From positions 1,302,001 to 1,366,000 of the forward strand of contig NZ_SJPI01000001.1 in the NCBI RefSeq assembly GCF_007859865.1: a stretch of 64,000 nt of DNA, in the 5' to 3' direction. The notes under the pieces are model-generated. The model did no database searches and was not told where the DNA came from. It worked only from the letters and a program-made list of their open reading frames with translations. The stretch comes from Rubripirellula amarantea. GTDB lineage: Bacteria; Planctomycetota; Planctomycetia; Pirellulales; Pirellulaceae. The translations under genes and the position numbers were made by a program. This document shows, one piece after another, positions 55,301 to 63,835 of the stretch (positions are counted from its first letter, which is position 1; each line of letters opens with the position of its first letter).

Positions 55301-58300
55301 AATCCACCCCGCATTGCTTCCGTCACCGGAACTTTAATGCGACCTTGAGTAACGTTCGGTGCGGTCCAATAGGATTTGAGTATCTTTCCGCGATGTTCGA
55401 TTTCAACGTAAACGCGAGCTTTTTCGTACCCAGAACCCCAAAGAGCATCAACGGTTTCGCCCGGTTGATACGACCACGTTTTAGATTCAAGAATGAACGG
55501 CAACTTCAACTTCAGCGTGTCGGATTCTGGATCGAAGACCTGCAACGGAAGCACGGCGGAAGCATCATTCCCGTCATCGTCAGCCACCGTAAGAACGGCT
55601 CGATAAATACCCGCCATTAGATCGGTCGAGAACGATGCTTTCCCGTCGGCGGCGGTGGCAACGTTAAACTCCGCGACCACTTCACCCAGGGGCCATGAAT
55701 TCGGATTCGACGGATCCACCTCGTCTTTATCCACCGGTTGGTTCACTCCCCCAAGAAACCGATGGCGTCTGACACCGCTTAGCGAAGGACGGCCGATTGA
55801 TTCAGGTTCGATTAAGCGATGAACCTTAAGTGTTCCCGTCGCGTTCGCATCGTCACCCAACAAGCCGTTGACGAGGACTGTGATTTGCGTGGGCGACTGT
55901 TGCGTTAACCAGTCGTCTGCTGAAAGTGTCGCTGATATCGCTGAGTAGCCGAGCGAAATCGTCGCATCATCAGATCGCGTTTCTCCTGTAGTATCAGTAA
56001 CGTCCGCATACACGATATATCGAAACGTAGGCTCGGATGCCTTATCAACGGACTCATCAGGCCGAGCCACGAAGTCAACATCGAAACGACCAAGTTCATC
56101 GGTTGTCGTGGTCCCCACCGCTATCTCTTGAACCGGCTGAGGAGTTACTGGTTGCCACCAACATCGCCAATACCACCATGGCGCGTATTGAGCCTGGCGA
56201 GTCACGCGGTACTTGACCATCGCACCATCGATGGGAACCCCGGTGTAAGCGGTGGCAACACCTTGCACCGTAACATCATCGCCTAGTTTAGCCGTCTTCG
56301 TTGGCGTTTGGACTTCAACACGAAACTTAGGACGTTTGTATTCCTCGACGCGGAAACCCACACTGCCCGAAGGACCGACTTCGACCAGCAACGACATTTC
56401 CCCCATCAACCGATCTCGGGGTGCCGTAAACGTTCCGGAGAAGCTTCCGTAATCGTTGCTGCGGTGACTGCGACGTTCAATCTCTTGACCATTAGAATCC
56501 TTAAACACTACCGTCACGTTCTGCGACGCAAGCGTCCGATAGGCATCTTTGGCTTGATCCGTGGAGTAGCAGATACCTTTGTAGTGGACCGATTGGCCAG
56601 GTCGATAAATGGCGCGGTCGGTGAAGAAAAGGGTATTCGATCTGGCCCGATCAACATTGCTGTGGACGTTTGACGCGAATCGCGTGGGTGAAGCAAGCCG
56701 ATCCTTGCCAACCCGAGCGACGAACGTCATCACGCCTGTGCTCTTTTGGCTAACTTCAAATCTACCTTCCTGATCCGTTGTCAAACGCTTCTCGACACGT
56801 GGCACGTCTGAACGGCGACCTCGATTGTTGGGAAACTTCCAAACATCGACGTTCGCGTTGGCAACCGGCTCGCCCGACTTAGCATCGAGTACAAAACCGC
56901 TCACCCTTCCCTGCCCTTGGTGAGTCTGAACGATCAACGACAAATCACTTCGCCACACTTCGGTGACGGAAATTTGGTTGTCATTAGTGCGGAACGATTC
57001 ATCGTGACTGGTAATCAAGTAATACGAGCCCAGCGGAACATCATGAGGAACCGTCACCGATTCGCGACGTGGCATGTAGTCCGCCGTCACCGGTAGATCA
57101 ACGGACCATTGGCGAATCGGCTTCGCTTGCAATACGCGAGCAAGTTCCGCGTCTTCTCGAGGCAAGGGTTGACCGTAGTTGCCGCTCGTAAGAAACGCGT
57201 CATAGTCCAAAGGCACCAGCCGAAAATACGCTTTTGTGATATTGGTGTAGACCAGTTCCACCTCGGGAAAAGGATCATTCCAAACGCGTTCGACTTCGCC
57301 GGAGCAGGTCTTCGCTTCGATCGCTTGGATCAAATTGAAACATCGGTTCGCGCCGACGCTTTCTGGATGCCGGGCTAGTCCCTCACTCGCAGTCTTATGC
57401 GCAAGTGCTCGTTGGTCTGCGTTGTGATATTGATCCGCTAGCTCATGCAAGGCGAGGCTGCTAACTTCGTTGTCGCGATTCGTTTCGGCAAACGTCTTTA
57501 GCGCCTCTTCATAGCGTTGACTCTTGTTTGGTTCGGTGGCGTGGTTGTATCCAAAACGCAGTCGAGCAAGATCAAAGTCCAACAGTGCTGTCTCATCTTC
57601 ATCACCTTGATGAAAGGTCAACACCTTTTGATAAAGAGTGATCGCTCGGATGAGAGCCGAATCCGGATCCTGGCTGTCCGGTTGCCAATCGACAAATTTT
57701 TCGAGTGGTTCAAAGATCGGACTGGCGGCATCAAGCACAAACGCATCCGACGACACCGAACCCGCTTGTTCGCCAGCGGAATAGAATTCAATCGCACTTT
57801 CGGTGATGACATCGAACAAGGTTGGTCGATAGTCGTCCCCGGTATTTCCTTTGTCAAGAAACTCGCTGAAGTCTGATGACGCGACGGCTTGAAGTCTTTC
57901 GTCATCTGCCAACGCTGTTTGAAACTGAGAGTCGATCTTGTCTAAGATTCTCGCTAAATCCCAGGTGGTGAAGTCCTTGTCATTTGCGTCGACCGCGCCT
58001 TCAGTGCGTTGAGCGAACTGCCAGCGGTTTTGCTGAAAGTAACCCCAATACGAATGAGCAAGCAGTGCCTCTAGCACCGGTTTGATCGGCTCAGGCGCGT
58101 TCGCGATCTCACTCTCATACAGTTGGACGATTTCGGCCGGCAGGTTGCCTTGAATATTGCCTTTGAGCATGACCCGCATTGCAATCCCGCGAGCGGCCGC
58201 GTCAAGATCGTTTGTATCGATCGCTTTTTGAATGATCGGTTCCAATGCCTTCACCGCCGTTTCAGGGCGTCCTTTCGCAACCGCGTCATTGACGTCTTTC

Positions 58301-58389
58301 CAATCCGAGGGAGTAAGTTGCATAGCGAACAGAGTTGCAAAGGAGCCGAAGAGAAGAAAAGCGAGCGCGGTGATACGTCTTTGAAACAC
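52366..58389 (-). CDS. Bacterial alpha-2-macroglobulin with thioester motif
   Basis: A 2007-residue protein from the GTG at 58389, which has AGGA about 9 bases upstream and begins a signal peptide (MFQRRITALAFLLFGSFATLFA); a TTG at 58410 is also possible. Helical repeats fill about 30-360, then beta MG domains: FFTDRAIYRPGQSVHYKG near 596 (MG2) and the A2M core EWKFIGLAHDKKLRSGSL near 1276. The thioester motif is DCSEQT, with Cys at residue 1476 (codon 53962-53964) and Gln two residues after Ser-Glu. An alpha-helical toroid and a receptor-like end follow. A Met/Pro-rich insert is at about 1180-1210. Bacterial A2Ms trap proteases in the periplasm. No PbpC gene is next to it. Confidence 0.9.
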   Translation of the reverse strand: MFQRRITALAFLLFGSFATLFAMQLTPSDWKDVNDAVAKGRPETAVKALEPIIQKAIDTNDLDAAARGIAMRVMLKGNIQGNLPAEIVQLYESEIANAPEPIKPVLEALLAHSYWGYFQQNRWQFAQRTEGAVDANDKDFTTWDLARILDKIDSQFQTALADDERLQAVASSDFSEFLDKGNTGDDYRPTLFDVITESAIEFYSAGEQAGSVSSDAFVLDAASPIFEPLEKFVDWQPDSQDPDSALIRAITLYQKVLTFHQGDEDETALLDFDLARLRFGYNHATEPNKSQRYEEALKTFAETNRDNEVSSLALHELADQYHNADQRALAHKTASEGLARHPESVGANRCFNLIQAIEAKTCSGEVERVWNDPFPEVELVYTNITKAYFRLVPLDYDAFLTSGNYGQPLPREDAELARVLQAKPIRQWSVDLPVTADYMPRRESVTVPHDVPLGSYYLITSHDESFRTNDNQISVTEVWRSDLSLIVQTHQGQGRVSGFVLDAKSGEPVANANVDVWKFPNNRGRRSDVPRVEKRLTTDQEGRFEVSQKSTGVMTFVARVGKDRLASPTRFASNVHSNVDRARSNTLFFTDRAIYRPGQSVHYKGICYSTDQAKDAYRTLASQNVTVVFKDSNGQEIERRSHRSNDYGSFSGTFTAPRDRLMGEMSLLVEVGPSGSVGFRVEEYKRPKFRVEVQTPTKTAKLGDDVTVQGVATAYTGVPIDGAMVKYRVTRQAQYAPWWYWRCWWQPVTPQPVQEIAVGTTTTDELGRFDVDFVARPDESVDKASEPTFRYIVYADVTDTTGETRSDDATISLGYSAISATLSADDWLTQQSPTQITVLVNGLLGDDANATGTLKVHRLIEPESIGRPSLSGVRRHRFLGGVNQPVDKDEVDPSNPNSWPLGEVVAEFNVATAADGKASFSTDLMAGIYRAVLTVADDDGNDASAVLPLQVFDPESDTLKLKLPFILESKTWSYQPGETVDALWGSGYEKARVYVEIEHRGKILKSYWTAPNVTQGRIKVPVTEAMRGGFTIRTTMVKENRAYLQQKQVAVPWTNKELDITWQRFVSKLKPAAEETWTASIRTKGDQDNAAIAEMVATLYDASLEAFVAHRFGSLSNLFRSDYSLTQSSFANANNSLTIVRHGWTTDSRDAQLTYWRLPAEYTNRFWGGIYGRGLNLPRGVMMKGNAMPMPMAAPAAMMYGEGMEHADFAFESEALGVDGLQDARNGEAAPKTPSVDLENVSARTNLNETAFFLPHLVSDKEGIITMSFTMPEALTEWKFIGLAHDKKLRSGSLSGTTVTAKDLMVQPNPPRFVREGDEIELTVKVSNQSPTIQTGSVRLTFADARTRENVDAKLANQNIDQEFEIPAGQSRSLSWRIKVEDDLGVLTYKAVGSTGKLSDGEEGYLPVLSRRVLVTESLPLPIRGKETKEFDFDKLITSGKSDSIEHQSLTVQMVSNPSWYAVMALPYLMEYPHDCSEQTFNRLYANSLASHIVGSDPKIAQVFDQWRNTPALDSPLEKNEDIRTVMIEESPWLRDAKQESQSRRDVALLFTNNRLKDEMARAMQKLSQMQMDDGSWPWFDGGRSNHFLTLYITTGMGRLRHLGVEIDVSMATKSLGFLDGWINRIYTEIDEDDRDKNHLSSTIALYLYGRSFFLKDQPIAQENQAALNYFVNQASKHWLSLRCRQSEAHIAVALKRLGKLDPAKDIMVSLKERSVSDDELGMFWRDTENSWWWYRAPIESQAMMIEAFDEVMNDQDAVEDCKVWLLKQKQTQNWPTTKSTADSIYALLLRGTDLLASDELVQVSLAGKTVEPTNVEAGTGFYQERFVKSEIKPEMGNVTLTKVDDGVAWGSLHWQYLEDLSKVTPHDGTPLTLTKQLFVKENTKDGPKLMPVDGAVNVGDELVVRVVLRSDRDMEYVHLKDHRGSGTEPVNVLSRYKSQDGLFYYESTRDTASHFFIDYLPKGTYVFEYSTRVQLVGKYQTGFANIECMYAPEFNAHSESLPIVAQ

Positions 58390-58546
58390 GAGATCACGTC
58401 CTAGTATCAAAAATTGGTGACAAGCAAGTTGAGAGTAGATTCCGACACGACATCAATCGTACCGCCAAAGCGAGTTTGGCGAATCGGCAATATAGAGACG
58501 AAGGAGCGTCTTGTTTCTTAGGCTCAAACTTCGAAAAAATGCGTCT

Positions 58547-59656
58547 CTATGGCGTACGTTGGCGACTTTGAAAGCGTGGCGAAATATCCAAATCCACTTC
58601 GGAACTAGCATTCAGGACAGCCGGGTTCACGTCTTCGAAAGGAGGTGAACGCATGAACCGCCACGTCAATGACGGTGAAATGAGGACCACGATTAACAGC
58701 AATCCAATTCCTCGCCCGTATCCGATTCGACATTTCGAAAGATCGATCAACGATTCCTGCCTAGACGGCTTCATTATTTGACGCAGCCGATTTTCCATGG
58801 TCGGAAATCGCCCCACGCCCGAAGCAAGCGGTCGCGTTCTCACTTCGCTGCGATCCCGTTCCAAGGGCTTACAAAGAAAATCAAGCGTGTGCATGATCGC
58901 TTCGGCATACGTACGTCTTAATTTCGGCGTCGACGCCACGGCTGCAATGTCACAACATCGTTCTTCACAATTTTCGATTTGACGTTTAGCAATCCAAACC
59001 AAGGGGTGCCACCACAAACACACCATGGCAAACATCTCTAAAAATCGCACCAACCAATCGCGGCGATACCAATGAGCGAGTTCATGACGCAGCAAAACGC
59101 ATCGAGACGATTCGTCGAGCGATTGCCAGAGCGTCTTAGGAAAAACAATCTTGGCTGATGACGAAATATTCCATCGTAGTGGGCAGTACAACATCGGCGA
59201 AATAATCGCATCCACCAACCAGACTTGCGGGACCATGCCCTTCACACTTGTGGCACTCACTTCCACCTTGGCCAACAATTGAGTTGCATCGTGATCGTAT
59301 CGCCCGCGGTAATCCAACAATCGACTCACGCGACGAGTTCCGATCAAGATCCATACGAACATCAGCACCGATCCTAGCACCCAAATGCAAAGAGCAATCA
59401 AGGTAATCGAGGATGCGGTCGATGCCGGACGTTCAGTCGCCAACGTGAAACGTTCGTGCCAAGTTGGCGTTGAAATGGCGACCACGAGCGGAATCGTTTG
59501 CAACGGTGGCGTAAGCAGTTTGACGAGCACCAAGATCCACGCGAAATGCGCCACAGCAGGTCGTTCGAACACTCGGTGCGTGAGCCATGCCATCACCGCG
59601 ATCACCAGAGCGATCGCCGCGTTGCTGAACAACCATGGTTGCCAAAAAGATTCCAT
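58547..59656 (-). CDS. M56-family peptidase, BlaR1-like antirepressor
   Basis: A 369-residue membrane protease with helices at about 8-25, 35-60, 85-106 and a late one near 310-330 (YGRGIGLLLIVVLISPSL). The zinc site is HELAHWYRRDW (His191, Glu192, His195), with a downstream Glu in NCEERCCDIAA. It lacks the C-terminal penicillin-binding sensor of BlaR1, ending about 35 residues after the last helix, so its signal is not a beta-lactam in the usual way. It lies 33 bases after blaI on the same strand, forming the repressor/antirepressor pair. Confidence 0.87.
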   Translation of the reverse strand: MESFWQPWLFSNAAIALVIAVMAWLTHRVFERPAVAHFAWILVLVKLLTPPLQTIPLVVAISTPTWHERFTLATERPASTASSITLIALCIWVLGSVLMFVWILIGTRRVSRLLDYRGRYDHDATQLLAKVEVSATSVKGMVPQVWLVDAIISPMLYCPLRWNISSSAKIVFPKTLWQSLDESSRCVLLRHELAHWYRRDWLVRFLEMFAMVCLWWHPLVWIAKRQIENCEERCCDIAAVASTPKLRRTYAEAIMHTLDFLCKPLERDRSEVRTRPLASGVGRFPTMENRLRQIMKPSRQESLIDLSKCRIGYGRGIGLLLIVVLISPSLTWRFMRSPPFEDVNPAVLNASSEVDLDISPRFQSRQRTP

Positions 59657-59689
59657 GAATGAGACTCAGTGAAAACGTATCAGTGCGGC

Positions 59690-60076
59690 CTATGACTCAT
59701 TGTCTAAATTGTCGAGCATTGATCGCAGTTTGGTGCGTTCGGTACGCGACAACCCTGATCGCTTAATCAGGTGGCTTAGTAGCGGACCGAGAGAACCTTC
59801 GCAAAGTTCGTCGGCGGTGATTTGCAAACGGCGATGGATAAGCTCATCGCGATCGATTGCGGCGCGAAACAGTCGCGGCCAAACAGTCGGATCACGATCC
59901 ACACAGCCTTTGGTTTCTAACCGACCAAGTAGTTTCTGGACGGTGGCGGTCGTCGACGTGGTGGCCTCGCCGTACAGATTGACGGCCAATTCCTTGACAC
60001 TAATCGGACCGTCAGACCAGATTTTCTCGAGAATCGCCAGTTCGGCTTCCGTGACGTCTTGAGCCTTGCGGGCCAT
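59690..60076 (-). CDS. BlaI/MecI/CopY-family winged-helix repressor
   Basis: A 128-residue regulator. Residues 1-75 are a winged helix (ARKAQDVTEAELAILEKIWSDGPISVKELA then TVQKLLGRLETKGCVDRD, the recognition helix region), and the rest is a helical dimerisation end. Regulators of this family are inactivated by cleavage when the partner M56 protease is activated, derepressing their own operon. The operon here is blaI, the M56 gene and possibly the alpha-2-macroglobulin. A TACACTGTA dyad 138 bases upstream may be its operator. Confidence 0.88.
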   Translation of the reverse strand: MARKAQDVTEAELAILEKIWSDGPISVKELAVNLYGEATTSTTATVQKLLGRLETKGCVDRDPTVWPRLFRAAIDRDELIHRRLQITADELCEGSLGPLLSHLIKRSGLSRTERTKLRSMLDNLDNES

Positions 60077-60213
60077 CAGCGAATCTTCCTAGTGAATATG
60101 AAGGCGTATATGAACGACGAGCGTAAATTAAAAGCGGCGTGTCCCCGAGAACCCAATTCTTAGACAAGAAAAGGTCTTCGCAGTTGACCGATTCGCGTTT
60201 GAAGCGAGTCGCC

Positions 60214-60222
60214 TACACTGTA
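60214..60222. promoter_or_regulatory. Possible BlaI operator (TACACTGTA)
   Basis: A 9-base dyad, TACA-C-TGTA, lies in the intergenic region between blaI and the divergent zinc-ribbon protein gene. The TACA/TGTA halves match known BlaI/MecI half-sites, but the real sites are longer and usually repeated, so one short match is weak evidence. Confidence 0.35.
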
Positions 60223-60331
60223 TTGTTAGCCAGAGTGTGTTCCCGAAGCAAGCAATCGCGACCGTCGCCGTCTCAAGTGCCTGCAAAACGGGCCAAAATC
60301 TATCGCTGATCTCGTCTTTCGGGCTAGCTCG

Positions 60332-62527
60332 TTGCCATTTCAACCTTATGCCGTTCAATGCACCACCTGCGGTAGCCGTTTGCGCGTTGGCGATCCATCG
60401 CTGATCGGAACAATTTCGGCGTGCCCGAAATGTGCTTCAATGGTGCAAATTGAACCGCCCGGCACGGCGGAAGCAAACGGAGACGTCGCCGCCCCCATCG
60501 CACCTATCTCCCCCATCGCAATGGGGCAATCCCCGGTCGACAGCGAAGCAATTACCGAAGATGGCATCAGCGGAAGCCTCAATTCAGAGTCGGATGCCGA
60601 AGGCTTGGGAATTCCTTCCGATGGCCCTGCCTTTGCCGGCGGCCCACCACTTCCGACGGATCCTAACGCAGTCGATCAATCGCTCTCGGGTGTTCCGCCG
60701 ACGACCCTAGCTTGGCAAAGCGATCGTACGCGTAAGACTCGTCAGACCGCCATGGTCGCGATGCTAGCCGTGTCCACGCTGTTCATCACCGGTTTGATGT
60801 TCTTCTGGTTTGTGAAATCGCAATCTGGTGTCGCAACCATGCCTGATCCTTCACCGGTCATTGAAACTTCGCCGGCGATTGATGAGACGTCTGCCGATTC
60901 CGTGCCAACGGAATCATCCACTCAGAATTCGACTGCGAGCGAAGAGATTGCCCAAGCGAACGATTTGAATGTTGATGAACCGGGATCAATGGATCAATCG
61001 CAAACATCGGTGCAGACCCCAAATCAGAAAACGGCTGATCAAGAAATGTCTGATCCGGAAGCATCTGATCAAACGAGCGGCAAACCAACAGAACCCACCG
61101 TTGTTGATACGCCAGCGTCGGATTCCATCATCCCGTCTTCGCTGCTTCCCAAGTCACCACTTGATGGCATGCCGACGAGTGACCAACCACTTGGACTTCC
61201 TGCCGTAAAGCAAGACTTGCTGCCATCGAATCAGGTTCCCGGGAAGTCAGATGAAGGGCCCGAGGAGGGGATGCTGGCGGAGTTGCCCGCGGGCCTACAG
61301 CAATTCACACCTTTGCTGCTTCTAGATGGTTTACCTCAGAAGCCGACACTGCAGGCTCCTCCTTCGATTGAGCAGGTTCAAATTGATTCAGCCGAAGAGG
61401 ATGAAGATGAATTGGGAATGGAACCGCCACCGCCAATCGATGTCAAAGCGGACCTAGCGATTCGAATGGCATTTCGCAGCAACGGATATGCGCTGCCTTC
61501 CTTTGTTCTCTTGATTAGCCAAACCACGGGTGTACCGATTCAACTGGACTGGGTGTCACTCGACTTAGGTGGAATCAATATCGCCGATCCCATCACAACG
61601 ACGGGCAAGGTTCGCACCGCGAAACAGTGGCTCGAAGACATTGCCGCTCAGGTCGACGGCGAAATTCGCCCTGAAGCCACGATGGTCGTGCTGACAATGA
61701 CTGACGACGCGTTTGCGACAAAGAAACAGCCGCTTCTATTGCTCGATGACTTCAATGCTGGTCAAGTTTCGGCAGAGAAAGTGATCGACGACTTTATGGA
61801 AGAAGTGAATGTCGCAGGCGGCAACCGAAATGTCGACGGCGAGGTCGAGTCCGCGGATGATGTCGAGGCCGGTGATGTTGAACCGGCACCGGCGCAGCTT
61901 CCCCTGATGACACCTCGGCAATCAGATCAATTGCGGATTCTCGCCACCGAAACGCTGCGCCGAATGAGGAACATAGAAGGGAAAGTCGCTGATGATCGCA
62001 TTCGCCGGTGGACGCAACTCGGTGCACCATCGTCGGATTTATGGAAAGAGCTTGAGGGCGGTAAAACGATCCCTCAAGTCGATACTCCAATCGCCGCGGC
62101 GGGATTCTTGCGTCGATCGGCTCAAGCAACCGGTGCTGTGCTAATGGTGAATTGGCATGACGCCAACCGGCGTGGCATGCGTCCCAACCGTTTGGTGTTC
62201 CCGATCGCAAGAGATGACGCGGGGAATACCTTGTCCTCTCTTTTGGACGAATTCAGTCTGCAAGTACGTGCTGTCGACCAGAACCATTGGTGGCTCGGCA
62301 GTCCAGCCACTTACGATCGCTTGCCGGTGATTGTTGGAAGCGAGCCAATGGCCACGGAAGCAGACGCCCGTCGATTTCAATTGCTGATGGATCAAATCAT
62401 GCAAAACGCCGGACGTGATTCCTATCGAATCACGTTTGACCCCGAAAGCAAACGGTACTTGATGCTGGTTCCTCGCTACATCGCCCGACAACTTCCCAAA
62501 GTTGGCGGAGCCGTTGCAGCGAACTAG
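60332..62527 (+). CDS. Zinc-ribbon, single-pass membrane protein with STN-like C-terminal domain
   Basis: A 731-residue protein from a TTG start; no ATG or GTG lies upstream in frame near the first conserved residues. It opens with a zinc ribbon (CTTCGSRLRVGD then CPKC, residues 10-36), similar to MJ0042-type ribbons. A Pro/Ser-rich stretch leads to one membrane helix at about 139-163 (MVAMLAVSTLFITGLMFFWFVKS). A long acidic linker follows to 345. The rest contains an alpha/beta segment (VPIQLDWVSLDLGGINI, TAKQWLEDIAAQVDGEI) like the secretin-short N-terminal (STN) domain. No enzyme motif is recognised. It may be a signalling or envelope protein. Confidence 0.7.
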   Translation: MPFQPYAVQCTTCGSRLRVGDPSLIGTISACPKCASMVQIEPPGTAEANGDVAAPIAPISPIAMGQSPVDSEAITEDGISGSLNSESDAEGLGIPSDGPAFAGGPPLPTDPNAVDQSLSGVPPTTLAWQSDRTRKTRQTAMVAMLAVSTLFITGLMFFWFVKSQSGVATMPDPSPVIETSPAIDETSADSVPTESSTQNSTASEEIAQANDLNVDEPGSMDQSQTSVQTPNQKTADQEMSDPEASDQTSGKPTEPTVVDTPASDSIIPSSLLPKSPLDGMPTSDQPLGLPAVKQDLLPSNQVPGKSDEGPEEGMLAELPAGLQQFTPLLLLDGLPQKPTLQAPPSIEQVQIDSAEEDEDELGMEPPPPIDVKADLAIRMAFRSNGYALPSFVLLISQTTGVPIQLDWVSLDLGGINIADPITTTGKVRTAKQWLEDIAAQVDGEIRPEATMVVLTMTDDAFATKKQPLLLLDDFNAGQVSAEKVIDDFMEEVNVAGGNRNVDGEVESADDVEAGDVEPAPAQLPLMTPRQSDQLRILATETLRRMRNIEGKVADDRIRRWTQLGAPSSDLWKELEGGKTIPQVDTPIAAAGFLRRSAQATGAVLMVNWHDANRRGMRPNRLVFPIARDDAGNTLSSLLDEFSLQVRAVDQNHWWLGSPATYDRLPVIVGSEPMATEADARRFQLLMDQIMQNAGRDSYRITFDPESKRYLMLVPRYIARQLPKVGGAVAAN

Positions 62528-62538
62528 CTTCGTTCTCT

Positions 62539-63336
62539 TCATGCGGCTGCTTGAGCCGAACCGGCGATCGGCAAACGAATGATAAAAGCCGTTCCCACGC
62601 CCACGGTGCTCTCGACGCGAATGCGTCCTCGGTGCGAGTCAATCACCTCTTTGCAAGCGGCCAACCCTAATCCGGTTCCGCCTTTGCCCGATTCATCAGG
62701 TCCGTCTTTGGTGCTGAAATACGGATCGAAAATCTTGGGTAATGATTCCCGTTCAATGCCGCTACCGGAATCGCGAACGGTCAACTCAACCATGTTGTCG
62801 TCGTCACGGCAAGCACATAGGCGAATCAAGATCGTCCCGCCATGAGGCATCGCTTGGCGAGCATTGATCAGCAGATTTAGCAATACGCGTCCGATTTGGT
62901 TGCCACTGGCGTGAACCTTTGGCGTAGTCTCGTCGATCTGCGTTTCGATGCTGATTCGATACTTTCGCATTTCTCGCTCAAGCAAGACAAGCGAGCTAGA
63001 AATGATCTCATTCAACTGAGTGGGCTCAAACGACTCGCTGCGATTCTTGGCTTGCGCCAGAATCGTATTGGTAATTTGTGCAGCTCGCTCGGATGCTTCA
63101 AGAATTTTCGTGAGAGCTTTATCGCGACTGGCATCATCCCGATTACGTAGCCCTAGCTTGGCGTAGTTGATCACGGTCATGAGCATGTTGTTAAACTCAT
63201 GGGTCGCGGTTCCAGTCAATTCGCCCAACGCAGCCATCGACTGCATCTTCTTCATCTCGTTCTTGAGGTACTGATTTTGAGCGACAAGGTCAGTGATCTC
63301 AGGCTGAGGCTTCGATTGCAATTCCATGTCGTCCAT
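62539..63336 (-). CDS. Soluble histidine kinase (HATPase_c, NtrB-like)
   Basis: A 265-residue kinase without membrane segments. Its N-terminal 35 residues form a short coiled coil (ITDLVAQNQYLKNEMKKMQSMAALGELTG). The H-box is GTATHEFNNMLMTVINYAKLG, the N-box LLNLLINARQAM, and the G boxes DSGSGIERESL and GGTGLGLAACKEVIDSHRG. HEFNN is the NtrB/ZraS-type H-box. It converges on the zinc-ribbon gene with 11 bases between the stops, and no response regulator is adjacent. Confidence 0.88.
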   Translation of the reverse strand: MDDMELQSKPQPEITDLVAQNQYLKNEMKKMQSMAALGELTGTATHEFNNMLMTVINYAKLGLRNRDDASRDKALTKILEASERAAQITNTILAQAKNRSESFEPTQLNEIISSSLVLLEREMRKYRISIETQIDETTPKVHASGNQIGRVLLNLLINARQAMPHGGTILIRLCACRDDDNMVELTVRDSGSGIERESLPKIFDPYFSTKDGPDESGKGGTGLGLAACKEVIDSHRGRIRVESTVGVGTAFIIRLPIAGSAQAAA

Positions 63337-63529
63337 ATCGATGAGAGATGCGTGCGGTTGCCAACGCGATAGGTGGCTAGGTTGATCTATCGGTTCGACC
63401 GCTTCATTTGCTATACACGGAAAGACTAGCGCAGCACAGCTTGAGGGTCCGTCATAGATTCACAAGCCGGTAAGACTTGCCAAACTTGGCGGATCAAGTG
63501 CCACTTTCCCGATCGCAGATAGCCTTGCC

Positions 63530-63835
63530 ATGAATGCCCCCCTTTCGCTCGGCCGTGTGAATTTCGACGACCATCAGCAAGACAATGTGGTCGAAAGATT
63601 GCGAAAACGTCTGCGCGAAGTCCGCCAAGACGGCTTTGATGTTCGGATCGAACGGTTGGAAGATGGAGCCGCCGGTTGGTGCCAAATCGGCGTGAAACGC
63701 ATGATCTTTTTGGATGTTTCCCAAACCGCACGTGAGCAACTCGCTCAGCTTGACGATGCCGTGGCAAACTATGCCGAATATGAAAAAGTATCGGCTGCCG
63801 CTGCAAATGATCAAGTCGCTCGCCCAGCGGCTTAA
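63530..63835 (+). CDS. Small conserved hypothetical protein
   Basis: A 101-residue soluble protein (MNAPLSLGRVNFDDHQQDNVVERLRKRLRE at its start) with an alpha/beta pattern: an amphipathic helix at 17-33, a strand at 37-42, an AGWCQIGVKRMIFLD strand pair, then a long helix (QTAREQLAQLDDAVANYAEYEK). One Cys only and no export signal. I do not recognise a characterised family; it looks like a planctomycete-specific small protein. The ATG at 63530 is the only sensible start. Confidence 0.55.
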   Translation: MNAPLSLGRVNFDDHQQDNVVERLRKRLREVRQDGFDVRIERLEDGAAGWCQIGVKRMIFLDVSQTAREQLAQLDDAVANYAEYEKVSAAAANDQVARPAA

